Source: Hymenochaete sp. R1 (Eukaryota; Basidiomycota; Agaricomycetes; Hymenochaetales; Hymenochaetaceae). Taken from it: a stretch of DNA of 64,000 nt. This document shows, piece after piece, positions 1 through 10,776 of the stretch; the stretch's first letter is position 1, and every line of letters starts with the position of its first letter. The translations under genes were made by a program, and so were the position numbers. The stretch covers positions 62,001 to 126,000 of the forward strand of contig JAFREE010000015.1 of the NCBI GenBank assembly GCA_019400425.1, given 5' to 3'. Below the pieces are notes generated by a model that saw only the letters and a list, made by a program, of their open reading frames with translations, did no database searches and was not told the origin of the DNA.

Positions 1-491
1 GGCCCAGAACCCCTCGAGTCCCTGAACCGCGATAGATTGTCGTCTTCGTCTTTCCGCTTCCCAGACAATTTCCTGCTCTTTGTCGAAGCTACGGCGTTTG
101 CCTTTGGAGGCTTCGAGGAGCTGATGCCTACAGATGGGTCGCGAACAGTCTCTACGTTGCGAGGGCGTTTTTGCTTCGATGATAGTGCGTTTGCCTCATC
201 TCTTGCATTGTCCTTAGTTTGTTCCGACTTCCCCTTCGTGAGCTTCAAGTTAGATGTTCCTGTCTCCCCACCCACAGCCGACGCCGTATCGTCACGGTCA
301 AGTTCGTCACCATCGGAGAGTTTCTTCCGTTTCTTGGACTTCTTTTTCGGCGGAACGACCGAGTCATAGGCTTTGGAAGTCGAAGGGGCGTTCTCTTTGC
401 CTTTGCCTTTCGACTCCCGGAGAGACTTGTCGGCAAGGATGTCGGCTTTGGAGACTTTGCCCGAAAAAATATCGTCGATTTCAGAAGGCAT
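1..491 (-). CDS. DUF1764 family protein, 3' end outside window
   Basis: The minus-strand frame opens at ATG 489-491 with MPSEIDDIFSGK and stays open to the left edge, giving about 163 codons without a stop. The N-terminal IDDIFSGK motif, a lysine-rich low-complexity middle (PPKKKSKKRKK, near residues 50-60) and the start of an F-x-D-S-R-G block at the edge are typical of the eukaryotic DUF1764 family. In that family a short conserved C-terminal domain ending in a Cys-rich segment would follow, here beyond the window. Molecular function is not established; the basic composition suggests a nuclear or nucleolar protein, which is inference. No intron is seen in the visible part. It lies downstream of ISY1 on the same strand with a 258-bp gap. 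Confidence 0.8.
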   Translation of the reverse strand, partial: MPSEIDDIFSGKVSKADILADKSLRESKGKGKENAPSTSKAYDSVVPPKKKSKKRKKLSDGDELDRDDTASAVGGETGTSNLKLTKGKSEQTKDNARDEANALSSKQKRPRNVETVRDPSVGISSSKPPKANAVASTKSRKLSGKRKDEDDNLSRFRDSRGSG

Positions 492-749
492 GAATTTTTA
501 AGACTGAGTTTCGAGTTTTGTTGATTCGATTGATGCTAGGGATCGACAAGATAAAAGATCGACGAAGGCACTCCTTCCTTCGAAATTCAAAGTTAGAACT
601 TTTCCGGTAGTCTAACGCCAGTTCAGGCATGCATTTTTTTTTGTGGCGGTAGTGGAATATGATCTTTGTTTCGTTTTATATATAAGTTTTAGGACCCAAA
701 AGTACAGCTATGCAATAAAATTACCAATATGTTGTGAGCAGAGCCAACA

Positions 750-1823
750 CTATTCTCCGAAATACTCGTTTACTAAAGCCTTCTTCCGCAGACCCAGTAA
801 AACTTGTTCCATTTCAGCTCGAGTAGGTAGTTTAGGCGCCAGCAGATCCTCAGTGCTCAGCAGGGGTATAAATGTCGCACCAGCTCTTGCACGCTCGATA
901 GCCTCTATATCAGCTCCTGAGTGTTCTTGCCCGTTTGATTCCGACATTTCTATATCTCCTTTTACGTCCGGTGCTTGGGGTTTATCACGAATTGGAAGTG
1001 GAGGTTTCGAGGATGAATCGAAGACATTCTTTAACCTTTGATACGCCTCTTCCCATTCTGCAGTTGCCGATATCAGCTTGTGACAAAATGAGGTAGTTTG
1101 AGGGCGCACCTTCCTCCTCTGCTCGCCTCTCATACTCAAGCAGAGTCCCATCTTGCTCGTCCAAGTCTCCATAGTATGCAGGGCCCTGGTTCATGAACTT
1201 CTTATAGAAGGCTTGAGCTTGGTTCTCTTCGTCCTGCTCTTTTTGTCGTCCTTGAAATAATTCTTTCACGCCAGGGAGTTCTTTCGCCCGTCCGAAGTAT
1301 CTAATCGGGATGCATTCGTCAATATACCCCTGCGATTATTCACAATGACTCACTTATAGCCTTTAGTTCCAGGTACTTCTTTCCCGTCATCGTCTAACAT
1401 TGCTAAGTTTCTCCGGTAATTTGCACCACCAAGAGCGACTATTTGATTTTCCCAGTGCCTTTTCTCCCGCAAGAGCTTATTGATTTCGTCATTCAAGTCT
1501 CGGACCTCGTAGTCCGTTAGGCCAGCTGATATTACCATTGGTAAATGATCGAGGAGGGAAACAATCGCAGACTTACCATCCTGAATTTTCGACACCTTTC
1601 TGCTGATCTCCCTCAGGATTTCTCCCCGCCACCTTTCACAGTCACGCAAGCTCTTGCAAGCGCTAGCCATGCGAGGCCTCCTGTCACTTCGTGTTCCGAG
1701 GCCAAGCTCAGCTGCCTGTGCCTCGCGGAAACGATAAAGCATAGATTGCGCCTTCTCTTCATTACGGGCCTATGAAACAAGTTTTAACATTGTAACACTA
1801 TAGAAGGGAGACTGACACACCAT
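750..1823 (-). CDS. ISY1: Pre-mRNA-splicing factor ISY1
   Basis: ISY1 is a subunit of the NineTeen/Prp19-associated spliceosome that acts around the first catalytic step in the nucleus. The model has four exons: 1821-1823, 1354-1769, 1110-1300 and 750-1057, totalling 918 nt (305 aa), in frame throughout. The spliced N-terminus reads MARNEEKAQSMLYRFREAQ, the family signature. KEVPGTKGYKYFGRAKELPG spans the second intron and the C-terminus has the usual PTRAEMEQVLLGLRKKAL block. Exon 1 is only the ATG, followed directly by a GTGTGT donor. The acceptor at 1301 was chosen over a nearer AG because only it restores GYKYFG and gives a 53-nt rather than a 24-nt intron. Divergent from NOP53 with 190 bp between start codons. 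Confidence 0.95.
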
Positions 1824-2013
1824 TTTCAATCGTTAATGAGCAGAACAGGGCGAAAAGTGTGAGTGTTCGCTGTTGTTTGAGCTCAACGCCGGCGCGTTTG
1901 GCATAGAACGACGGGTGAGGTGAGTGAACGTCCAGTGTCGATCATCGTAGTCCATGAAGAATTCCAAACTTCGATGGATTCTGCAACTTTACACTCTTTG
2001 ACTGTCCAAGAAC

Positions 2014-3630
2014 ATGGCTAAGGCGGAGGCCTCAAAGCAAACAAAAAACAAGACTGGAGTTCCAGCACAACACTCTCAACCAAGTAGGAAAGGCAAAAAG
2101 GCTTGGAGGAAAAACGTTGACATTGGCGAGGTCGAATCCGGTCTTGAGGAAGTGCGCGCGGAGGAACGTGAAATCGGGTGTGTTCGTTGATATGGTCGGG
2201 TTTTGATGATTATGCTGACGCTCCGTTGATCAAGCTCATCTGTGAGGACAAGAACAAATGATGAGCTGTTTCACGTTGATGTGAAAGGAGACGAAGTTGG
2301 TGTGTAGGCTTGTTCGATATGCATCGTGCTGCAATCTGACCATTTCCAGTTCGAAAGAGTATCCCGAAGTTCGATAAATCCAATTTATCATACAATGTCT
2401 CATTGGCCCAACGCTCAGCCGTCCCCGCGGTTACTTCAAGGTCACCCCATCCTAAGGACTCCATCACCCGCTCCGACAAGAATCGCTTGTTACGGATCGG
2501 GAAACGTGACAGGAAGGGCCCGCTCAATAGCAAAGAGGACCCAACGAAGCTCGGTCAAGGAAGCGCTTTGCTAGAACCTAGCAACGCTGTCAAAGCCAGC
2601 GGAAAGTATGATATATGGCTAGAAAACGATAGCCCGGAAACGATAATTAACGACAAAAAGAGCTTCTTCGCCCCCCTGGTAGAACAGAAAGCTATCAAAC
2701 CACCAAAATCGACCTCCCGTCGTAGCGACATCGCCGTGCCTGCTGTTGTTAATCCACATCCCGGCACTTCTTATAACCCTCCAGTAGAAGCACATCAATC
2801 CCTTCTTCAGATCGCCCTTGAGCAAGCAGAGGAGAAAGAGAAGGAGTCTGAACGGTATAATGGTGTGAAGGCTCGAATGAATGTCGCAAAAAGGGCACAA
2901 GCTGGTGAAACGCAACCAGGTCTTCCAGCCGGTATGATTGTAGATACCGACGAACGCAATGAAGATAGTATCGCAGAGGGGGAACTAGAACTACCCCTAC
3001 CGAAGAAAATCCCGGAACGAAAAACGAAAAAACAGAGGCGCAAAGCTGAAAGGCAGCGGGACGAAGTTTGTTTCTTTATAAAATTTAAAGAAATTGCGAT
3101 GCTCATGAAATGTAAAAGAAACGTGCAGCGGCCGAAAGGGCGTCAAAAAGGCAGCAACTTGCAGCACTCAGTACACTGAAGTCAGCTACCAAGTCCATCA
3201 ACGACAAACTTTCAGATCGAGAGCTGGCTCGTTTGCGTCGAAAAGTGTTGCTGCAGTCGAAACTTCGACAGTCCGGTCTTGCAGGGCAACGCCTCGGCAA
3301 GCATTTTGTACAGGAAGGTCTAGTTGATGTGCAGCTAGGAGAGGATCTGTCGGAGAGCCTCAGAGGGCTGAAGGTGCGTGTTTGTTCGATAATGGATAAA
3401 AAACCGTTGACCGATCGAACCTCGCGTTGATAGGTAGAAGGTAATCTCTTCAGGGATCGCTTCTTGAGCCTTCAACATCGAGCTTTATTGGAACCTCGAA
3501 TACCTGTACTGTAAGTATCTGGTTTTTCATTTTGAATGACTGTCTCTAAGCCACTTGTCCAAACAGCCCGACAAGGCGGCGACCGCAGAGAAAAATGGTC
3601 GAGAAGTTCGCGTGGAAGCATTTCGAATGA
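2014..3630 (+). CDS. NOP53: Ribosome biogenesis protein NOP53 (GLTSCR2/PICT1 family)
   Basis: NOP53 is a nucleolar protein of late 60S maturation; in yeast it recruits the exosome cofactor Mtr4 to 7S pre-rRNA. Six exons (2014-2177, 2235-2299, 2350-3065, 3119-3373, 3434-3510, 3567-3630) total 1,341 nt (446 aa) and join in frame. Family features are the early DELFHVDVKGD segment, the long Lys/Glu/Arg-rich centre with KKQRRKAERQRDE, the motif EGNLFRDRFLSLQHRALLEP, and the terminal KMVEKFAWKHFE matching the conserved Nop53 tail. The start ATG follows directly from the divergent ISY1 promoter region. Convergent at its 3' end with the coiled-coil gene, leaving about 300 bp. Nothing looks truncated. 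Confidence 0.93.
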
Positions 3631-3929
3631 CATGTTTTTATTTATCATGCTCTACACATTGTACTCGATAAACATTGTCGTTTTGTTCGTTCGTATAGTG
3701 AGTGCATCCGTGATCAATCCCACGTACTTTACTGAGTCCATATCAGTAACATGGCTTTTATGGCGTGGATCACTCAAAAAATTGTATTGTAAGGGTTCCG
3801 TAGCTCAAGCGTTGTCTGTCTAGGTACGTAGTCTAGATGACACAAACACTACGCAAAACACGCGTCTATCATTATCCTTACAAATGAAGCGATATCCCAG
3901 TAAGAACAAACACAAGAATAATATTATAT
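3631..3929. other. Convergent intergenic spacer
   Basis: The 3' ends of NOP53 and the coiled-coil gene face each other here. Only AT-rich untranslated sequence is apparent; no coding exon or RNA gene was seen. Confidence 0.6.
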
Positions 3930-5690
3930 TCACGGTTTAGGCTGAGGAGTACCTATGCTATCGTGCAACTCCTGTATTCTCCTCTCCGTATCCTTCAAAT
4001 CTCTCTCCAACTCGTCCATCTTCCTCTGTCGTTGCCGCTGTTTCTCGCCAGTGGGATCATTTGCTTCCTCTATACTTTCTTTGTAAACCTTCTCCCTCTC
4101 GCTGAAGACTACGCCATGCTGCTTAATCTCTTCGGGAATGTTAAATTTGAGTTTCCTAACAGGTAACGCTGTATCCGCCGAGACTTTCGCTGGCTTGTCA
4201 GAATCGGTAGCTGAGTCAATGTGTTTGCTTTGGTATGCTCTCACCAAACTCCGGAGGTCGGTAAGAATGGTATTCGTATCGTGTCCCTTTTCGATCCGCT
4301 GGGCCTCGTGCTGCATTTTGAATGTATTTATGCGGTTCTGCTGCGCCATGTTGACCTTTACTGATGGAGGCTTGCTCAGCAGTCGCAACTCCAGTGCCAA
4401 ATCCTTTCTCTGGATTTCCAGCTTGAAGATCTTTTCGACATCTTCGGCTTTGTCGCGAGTCCGACGAGGTGGTGAAGGACGCTCTCCACCAGAACCTATA
4501 CATAACGTTGGCCCAGTGATATTAGTAGAGTGGATAGTCTCTGAAATCGAAACAAGACAGACCAACACGACCCGCTATAATATCTTCGTAATCCTTGATG
4601 TCGAGCCTGATCTCGTTGATTCGATATTCGAGGTCGTCTATTTGTGACTCCCGTTTACGTACTTTTGCTGTCAGGTCTCTTATCATTTGGGCCGCCTGTT
4701 GACTGCCATCCTTTTTCTGTTCGATGTCAGCTATCTCTCTCCTCGCACGATCACGGCTTTCCCTTGTGAGGCTCAGTTCGTCTTTCAGCACATCTTTATC
4801 TTTTGTTGCCTTTTTTATATCCTTGTTGAGCATGAACTGCGTCCGTTTGCTCACGTAAAACTTTTCTCCAAGAGCCTTATCCTCTCTTCGTGAGGCATCT
4901 GATGATATTGTATTGTTAGTTGGGCTCTCAGATGGTTGAATAAGGAAGGCGAAGAACGTACCACGGCCCCTGTCCCCATCCGCCCTGTCAGATTGGGGAG
5001 CGCGATCGGCATTCGCTTCACTTCCTCTCCGGGCTAATCAAAATAAATTATCTAGTAGAAATCAAGAATCTTTCAGAACAATTGTACTTACAAGAAAGAC
5101 TGTCCATCGATCGACGTTCTCCTACCATACCATAATTGATATAACGTTTCAGGCAGCTTCAGAGAAAAATACAACTCACTGAGACTAGTAGTTGATGTTT
5201 GGCGCCGAGGCCCTGGATCTGTTCCCGTCCAACCGGGATTTACAACCCACATAGGTCAGCAGCTAAAGAAAGGCACTCTGATGTATCCACCACCGACCTT
5301 CATAAAGGTTCGAAACGCGAGGGCGCGATTCGTTGCGACGGGGTGAACGTTCGTCAACTGTGCCAGGTGGTAAGTATCACTACTTGAGATGAAGCATTAC
5401 ATGGTACTGACCTATCCTAACGACATTCCTGTCGCTTGGATGTCGGGTTGGGTCCCTGAATTCCCCACTTCTCTGAGAGACGTACCTCGCCGGTTCTCTG
5501 TTGTCGCGCGTGTGAGATGTGTATACCACATCCGCACGACGACTTGGAGCGGCTGAGAGAAATCTACGTCAGGTTATGTATAGGGTGTTAAGCAGATACA
5601 CATACCTTCCGATATATTGTATCGAGAACTCCTGTGTCGTAAGCGGCTGTCTTCGCTCGGACGGCTGGACTGGTGGCGACCTGCGTCCAT
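3930..5690 (-). CDS. Coiled-coil protein of unknown function
   Basis: I do not recognise this protein. A nine-exon model starting at ATG 5688-5690 sums to 1,263 nt (420 aa) with all junctions in frame. The first ~130 residues are Arg/Ser-rich and polar (PSRRADVVYTSHTRDN, SSRRGSEANADRAPQ) and probably disordered. From FYVSKRTQFMLNKDIKKATK onward the protein is a long charged coiled coil (KDELSLTRESRDRARREIAD; RDLTAKVRKRESQIDDLEYR), and a second helical region ends in MDELERDLKDTERRIQELHD near the C-terminus. Exon 3 is a 17-nt microexon at 5412-5428. A structural or scaffold role is possible but is only inference. Head-to-head with UPF3 across 558 bp. The 5' exons are less certain than the two large 3' exons (4572-4898 and 3930-4495). 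Confidence 0.72.
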
Positions 5691-6248
5691 AGGGTAAGTG
5701 TTCTACAGATGATAAGAAAGCTACTAAGATTGTACAGTGTTCATCATATAAGAGATCTAAGCATGCATCCAGGTCAGAACGTTTCGGGACCAAAGCAAAG
5801 GATAATGTGTTTGAGGTGAAGCAAGGGTGTTTCGCCTAATAAAGAGTTTCAAATTCCATGTAAACAGCAGATGAAGCAGCACACATGCGCTCTTCACGCA
5901 TTACTGCACGCGCAGTTTCAACCATTCCACATTTCCAGACTTCAAGGTAGTCGACGACGACTGCTTCCTGGAATAGACAAAGCAGGTCTACTTTCAAGTT
6001 CGAGTAGTGTTTCAGCAGCATCATGCATAGTTTTATGGAGCGCTTGATACTGCAAAATGACAGGCTTTTGCGACACAGCTGCAGATAGAATACGCTCTTG
6101 GGCGTCGTGGTGAGAGAGACCAAAAAAGCCCGAGCGCGGCCGTCAAAGCGTTGAGTACGTCGATCTTTCGTGTCCACCGCCTGATCGAGATTCCACCGTC
6201 CAACTCCGAGTCCACGCTCATTCCCGCAACGGCGACGGAATACAACCT
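5691..6248. promoter_or_regulatory. Divergent promoter region of coiled-coil gene and UPF3
   Basis: 558 bp between two outward-facing start codons. Short minus-strand open frames at about 5836-6177 and 6033-6245 lack family features and splice logic, so I treat the stretch as promoter and 5' untranslated sequence. No specific regulatory motif was identified. Confidence 0.5.
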
Positions 6249-7941
6249 ATGGCAACTGTAGTAGGAGCCTCCAAGAGGCCGGTAGAGCAGCCTCCGCCGA
6301 AAAGGAAAGGAAAGACCCGTTCAGAGAGGAAGAAAGCACAACGCGAAGCAGCAGCGGCACTTAAACTGAAAGCGGTCGTTCGTCGACTACCACCCAACCT
6401 TCCAGAGGAAATATTCTGGCAGAGTGTTGAGTTCTGGGTCTCCGAGGAGACAGTCTCATGGAAGAAGTACTTTCCAGGGAAGATCTCAAAGAAGTACTCA
6501 CCAAATATACCCTGCTTTCGATTTTGTGCTTATTTCCATGCAGATATAACAAGGAGAACGTACCATCTCGTGCATACATAGTGTTCAAGGACACGGAAAG
6601 GCTAGCTATCTTCAATCAAGCTTACGATGGCCATACCTTTCGCGACAAGTCAGGTCAGGCAACTTACTTTTTATTTATTTATATATCTTCTGATAACAAA
6701 TATTGTTAGGGCATGAATTCTATGCCGTCGTTGAGTTCGCTCCGTTCCAGAAGGTGCCACCGGAGAAGAAGAAGCAGGATAATAGGATGGGGACCATTGA
6801 GCAAGGTACGCATATTCTACGTAGTAATCCTGAAAGATCATTCATTCATCTATATTCATATTTTTAGATGAAGACTACATTTCCTTCTTGAACTCCCTTA
6901 ATGTGCCGCCGCCAAACGGATCTGAAGCTGATACCCTTGAAACTCTAAGTAAGTTGCGAAAATATGTCTTCACTTAATCGCTGTTTAGTTGCGGTCGTTG
7001 TAGTCGCCGCTTCCCAACCAGTGCAGCAGCCGAAATCCACGCCACTCCTTGAGGCCCTTCGAGCAGAGAAACAGGCGATGAAGGACAGGGAAACCATCCT
7101 GAAAGCTCATGCACACTACCGTGACCAAGAGAGGGCAGAAGTGGCAGCGAAACGTCGGGGTAAGCAACCAGTAGGAAGTGCACCAGTGGAACGTCCCGAG
7201 GCGGGGCCACTGCCCGGGCAAGGAAGGCGAAGGCGTGGCGGGAAGAAGATCGAGGAGGCTGCTGCGACAGAGATGCAAAAACCGAAAGAGATAGTCAAAC
7301 CTCCTGCCGCAAAAGTCCCACTTAAAGCACCAGCGAAGGGACCCGGTCCCTCGCCCGCTCCCGGCCCAACAGTGATGGAACCGACGAAAGACGCTCCTCG
7401 AGCGAGTCGACCCAGGCCTGCGCCAGGATTAGGCGCTTCACGGCAGTTTGAAGCAGCATTGAGTGGCGCCGGGGTCATCGGGCTGAGAGCTCGGCGGGAT
7501 CGGGATGCAAAAGCTGTCGAACAAGGAGAGGCTGCGCCGAAAGCCAATGCTGAAGCTCAGCCGGCTCAAGCTCAAACACCTGCTAGCCCTGGCCGAAATC
7601 GCGGACGGAAACGAGGAGACGGGGCAAAGATACAAGTTCTGGATGCTGAATCCACTTCCGATGGACATCCTTCTGCGAGTGAGGTAACTTTTCTCCCTTA
7701 TGAGTGAGTCGTATTAAACGATTCTGTTACAGAACCTTCCGCTGTGATTGCCTTGCAGAGCCGAGCAGAAGGCGCCAATGGCCCAACTAGTCCTCCAGTG
7801 GAAGTGAAAGCGCTACCTGGTGGTGGCCAGGTCGCTATGGGTGAGGGAAAGGGACGTAGACGAAACCGGGCCAGAGGTCGAGGCGCGGGTGGAGGCACAG
7901 GAGCAGGTGGAGGTGTTCCACCCGAGGCTGCTGGCGCTTAG
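6249..7941 (+). CDS. UPF3: Nonsense-mediated mRNA decay protein UPF3 (Smg4/UPF3 domain)
   Basis: UPF3 bridges exon-junction complexes or terminating ribosomes to UPF2/UPF1 in nonsense-mediated decay and shuttles between nucleus and cytoplasm. Six exons (6249-6493, 6544-6653, 6710-6805, 6868-6948, 6989-7678, 7733-7941) give 1,431 nt (476 aa). The N-terminal RNP-like Smg4_UPF3 domain is clear: KAVVRRLPPNLPEEIFW, then SRAYIVFKDTERLAIF, then HEFYAVVEFAPFQKVPP. A Lys/Glu region (LLEALRAEKQAMKDRE) follows, then a Pro/Ala-rich tail and a terminal RGRGAGGGTGAGGG stretch that looks RGG-like. The last intron has two overlapping donors: GTGAGG at 7679 keeps the Gly-rich tail open, while GTAACT at 7684 would end translation four codons into the last exon. 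Convergent with MTG2. Confidence 0.93.
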
Positions 7942-8390
7942 AATCTCAGTGCACCACCGTTTCAAGCACAACTCGACAGCACGTTCGATTCGATTCGAAG
8001 GCTCGGGTGCACACGAGATGTCAACTTTACTACTCAGCGTCCTTTCAGAAGGCATGAAACCGGTATGTCAGTTGAAAGCATGCAACTGTCTTTGCCACGA
8101 TTCTGGCCACTTCTTAGCCGGCCTCCTACGCCGCCCGCCCAATTCTCAGGACATCGAAGGGCCAACAATCGTATACACAGTCCATCATAGGCGTAGTAAC
8201 AACCTTGATGTCGTTATGTGCACCATCGTGAGTTGGAGGCAGTCTGGGCGATCAACACAAATGTCCGTTCATCAGCTCTGTGGTATTCGAATTGATCACC
8301 ATTAATTATACGGAATTAAAAATGGTTATACTGCTATTCCACAGCATCTGCTACGTAAGGATATCATGCATTGTACTGGTGATTGTAAAA
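7942..8390. other. Convergent spacer between UPF3 and MTG2
   Basis: 449 bp carrying the two 3' ends. Plus-strand open frames here continue from shadow frames of UPF3 and have no recognisable content. Confidence 0.55.
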
Positions 8391-10200
8391 TCAAGATCGT
8401 GCATCCTCCACACACTTTCGAAGCGTCACAAGTACTTTCTGCAGGTTTTGGCTGTATTTCGCGGAAGCAGGCATGACTTGTAATGGTATAGGGTTCCCAT
8501 CCATATCGCTAGAACTCAGATGCGTCCGCACGAAGCTTTCCAGGCGAGTAAGTTTCTGCTTCGCAGCTTCCACGCTCTCCCCACCATTCACTCCGAGAAG
8601 GTCCGCCTTATTCGCGATAACAAATCGTGCTTTCGAACTAAGGCCCGGCTTATACGCCTCAAGTTCATCATGTAGCACCTGCAATTCCTTCTCTGGGTTC
8701 GGACCGGAGAAATCGACCACATACACGAGCGCCAACGACCGCTCGATAGAGCGGAGAAACGAATGTCCCAGGCCCACGTTCTCCGAAGCCTGTGCGATCA
8801 GCCCAGGATTGTCCGCAACGGTGAACCGGAACGCTTCTTCGGTGTCGTCGAAGGAGTTGTTTCGGGAGTTAATTTGCGTTGATAAGGAGTGCGACTGTGA
8901 TTGTGACGGGGAAGCGTAGGCCAATTCGCCACGCTCCATGAGCCCCCGAAAGCGTGCTTCTTCTTCTTTCGTTTCGTCTATGATGAGGTTCTCTTCACCT
9001 CCAAGGACGTTGCCGTCATTGTCGATCCGGACGACACCGACGGAGGGATTGAGAGTGGTGAAGGCATACCCTGCGACTTCTGCTTTAGCACGGCCGCCTG
9101 TCATCGCGCGCAGGAGGGTGCTTTTGCCCGCGTTGGGGTAGCCAACCAACCCGACGTCTGCAAGAATTTTGAGCTCAAGCGAGAGTGTCATTCGTTGACC
9201 CTCACTTCCCCGAGTTGCAAACTTTGGAGATCGGTTCTCTGTTGTTAAAAAGGTTGGATTACCCAAACCTCCTTCGCCTCCAGTTGCGATCAAGTATCCT
9301 AGACCTTCTATCGCTTGAGGTCCTAATTCCAGTCCTGGGTCCGAGTGAGAAGAGGTAGACGATAACGGGGTGTCCAAGTCAAGAGACAGTGAAATCGAGT
9401 TCTGTTCACGTCGCAGCTGCCGTTTTTCTCGTTCTTGACGAAGCAAGATTCGCTCAGCATCCAAGAAAGAATCTCGTTCGACGTTCACTTCTGCCGCCCC
9501 TGGGTAGTGTACCCACCGGCGTTCCCGCACTTTGGCTATCCTCTCCTCGGGTGACAGTCCCTGCAGACTTTCCAGTTCGGAGTCCCATTCATCTTTCGCG
9601 CAGCGAGGGTCATTGGCGGGTAGTTCTTTGATCGTGGTTCCGACGGGTACACGAATAATTGTAGGTTCGCCATTCCGACCGTTCATCCAAGTGCCCTTGC
9701 CTGAACCGCCTGGAGAGCCTCGGACACGTTTTGGGATAGACGATAATGTTGTGAGACCGGGAACAGGGAGAATATATACGTCGCCGCCTTTCCCGCCATT
9801 ACCACCCGATGGTGGTCCATGAGGAACGTATTTTTCACGATGAAAAGCAACGCACCCATCACCTCCCTTGCCTGCGTTCAGCCATCAGCGAAAGCCTTTT
9901 TCGATACTTGTAAACTCACCTCCCCTCACAGTCACTATGAGGTTGTCTAGGAATGTCTGGCCCTGTTACGTTTATGTATTGAGCAAGTAAAAACAGCATA
10001 ATAAAAGCCGCACGTACTCGTTGCCGTCTTTTCCATTCAGTTTTACGCCTTCGCCTATACGTTTCCTCGCTTTCCTGTGGTTCGAGGGTTTTGCCATCAT
10101 GCGAAGCAGTTGAAATAAATTTTGTGTATTTCAACGCGCAAGAGATTTGCCGCTGAGTTGTTCTGTGTAGTTGAATGGTATACAAGCCATGTCGGAGCAT
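8391..10200 (-). CDS. MTG2: Mitochondrial Obg-family GTPase (MTG2-like)
   Basis: Obg GTPases assist assembly of the large mitochondrial ribosomal subunit at the inner membrane. Three exons (10018-10200, 9920-9962, 8391-9871) total 1,707 nt (568 aa). The first ATG gives a basic, Arg/His-rich N-terminus typical of a matrix presequence. The Gly-rich Obg fold is seen as VRGGKGGDGCVAFHREKYVP, GGNGGKGGDVYILP and GGEGGLGNPTFLT. G-domain motifs are G1 GYPNAGKST, G3 DNPG and G4 NKADL. Two family-atypical inserts occur: a long acidic/Ser segment inside the Obg fold (around DSELESLQGLSPEERIAK) and a Ser/Gln insert (SPSQSQSHS) before G3. Start codons of MTG2 and URM1 are 126 bp apart on opposite strands. 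Confidence 0.94.
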
Positions 10201-10326
10201 TCGTGAGTGGAAGTCTCCGAGGAACGAGCGACGCCCAAATTCAAGGGCGATCGTCGATCGACAAGTCCTCACTGCACAACTTCTGCGTCGCGCTGGTCCG
10301 CTGGGCACAGCTTGACTGAATTCATC
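10201..10326. promoter_or_regulatory. 126-bp shared divergent promoter of MTG2 and URM1
   Basis: Only 126 bp separate the two outward-facing ATGs, so both core promoters and 5' UTRs must fit here or overlap. No TATA motif was recognised. Confidence 0.6.
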
Positions 10327-10776
10327 ATGTCCAGTCGCAGTACCGATTCAATACCTATACAAATCGAGTTTGGAGGCGGCCTTGAACTCCTATTCTCGAA
10401 TCAAAGAGCTCACAAAATCAATCTGCCTCCGAGAGTCCCTCAGAACTTCACCGATGCAAAGGAAAAGCAAGATCAGATGGACGCGGAGAGGCTCGAGGGC
10501 GAGACGAAACCCGTCAATCTGGCTTATCTTCTATGCTATCTTCGCGACAACCTACTGAAGGAAAGGGTGGAGCTTTTCATGGAGAATGGAACAGTGTTCG
10601 TGTCTATCTCTTTGATTAATACGATAAATGGGTCTGATGCATGCACAATGGTCTCCAGCCGTCCGGGTATTCTTGTCCTCATCAATGACAGTGATTGGGA
10701 GCTTGAAGGAGAGGGCGAATATGAGCTCAAATCAAACGACCAGATTGTCCTCATTTCGACGCTGCACGGTGGGTAG
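10327..10776 (+). CDS. URM1: Ubiquitin-related modifier URM1
   Basis: URM1 is the sulfur carrier for tRNA wobble-uridine 2-thiolation and a ubiquitin-like protein modifier, activated by Uba4 in the cytosol. Exons 10327-10595 and 10659-10776 give 387 nt (128 aa). The protein begins with a beta-grasp strand (IPIQIEFGGGLELLF), has NLAYLLCYLRDNLLKER, joins across the intron as ENGTVRPGILVLINDSDWEL, and ends at LISTLHGG, the C-terminal di-glycine needed for thiocarboxylation. The intron uses the less common donor GTTCGT at 10596; the alternative GTG two bases upstream breaks the frame. It is slightly longer than the ~100-residue yeast protein because of an acidic insert after LPPRVPQNFTDAKEKQ. Confidence 0.96.
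   Translation: MSSRSTDSIPIQIEFGGGLELLFSNQRAHKINLPPRVPQNFTDAKEKQDQMDAERLEGETKPVNLAYLLCYLRDNLLKERVELFMENGTVFVSISLINTINGSDACTMVSSRPGILVLINDSDWELEGEGEYELKSNDQIVLISTLHGG

Noticed and set aside
37..524. Plus-strand open frames over the left edge
   Set aside because: They are shadows of the minus-strand DUF1764 gene and have no family features.
1330..1353. 24-nt intron in ISY1
   Set aside because: In frame but too short to splice; the 53-nt alternative restores the conserved GYKYFG block.
5836..6245. Two minus-strand open frames before UPF3
   Set aside because: No recognisable motif, poor start context, and they lie in a natural divergent promoter.
7116..7547. Long minus-strand open frame inside UPF3
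   Set aside because: Antisense shadow of the Pro/Ala-rich UPF3 exon caused by GC-rich codons.
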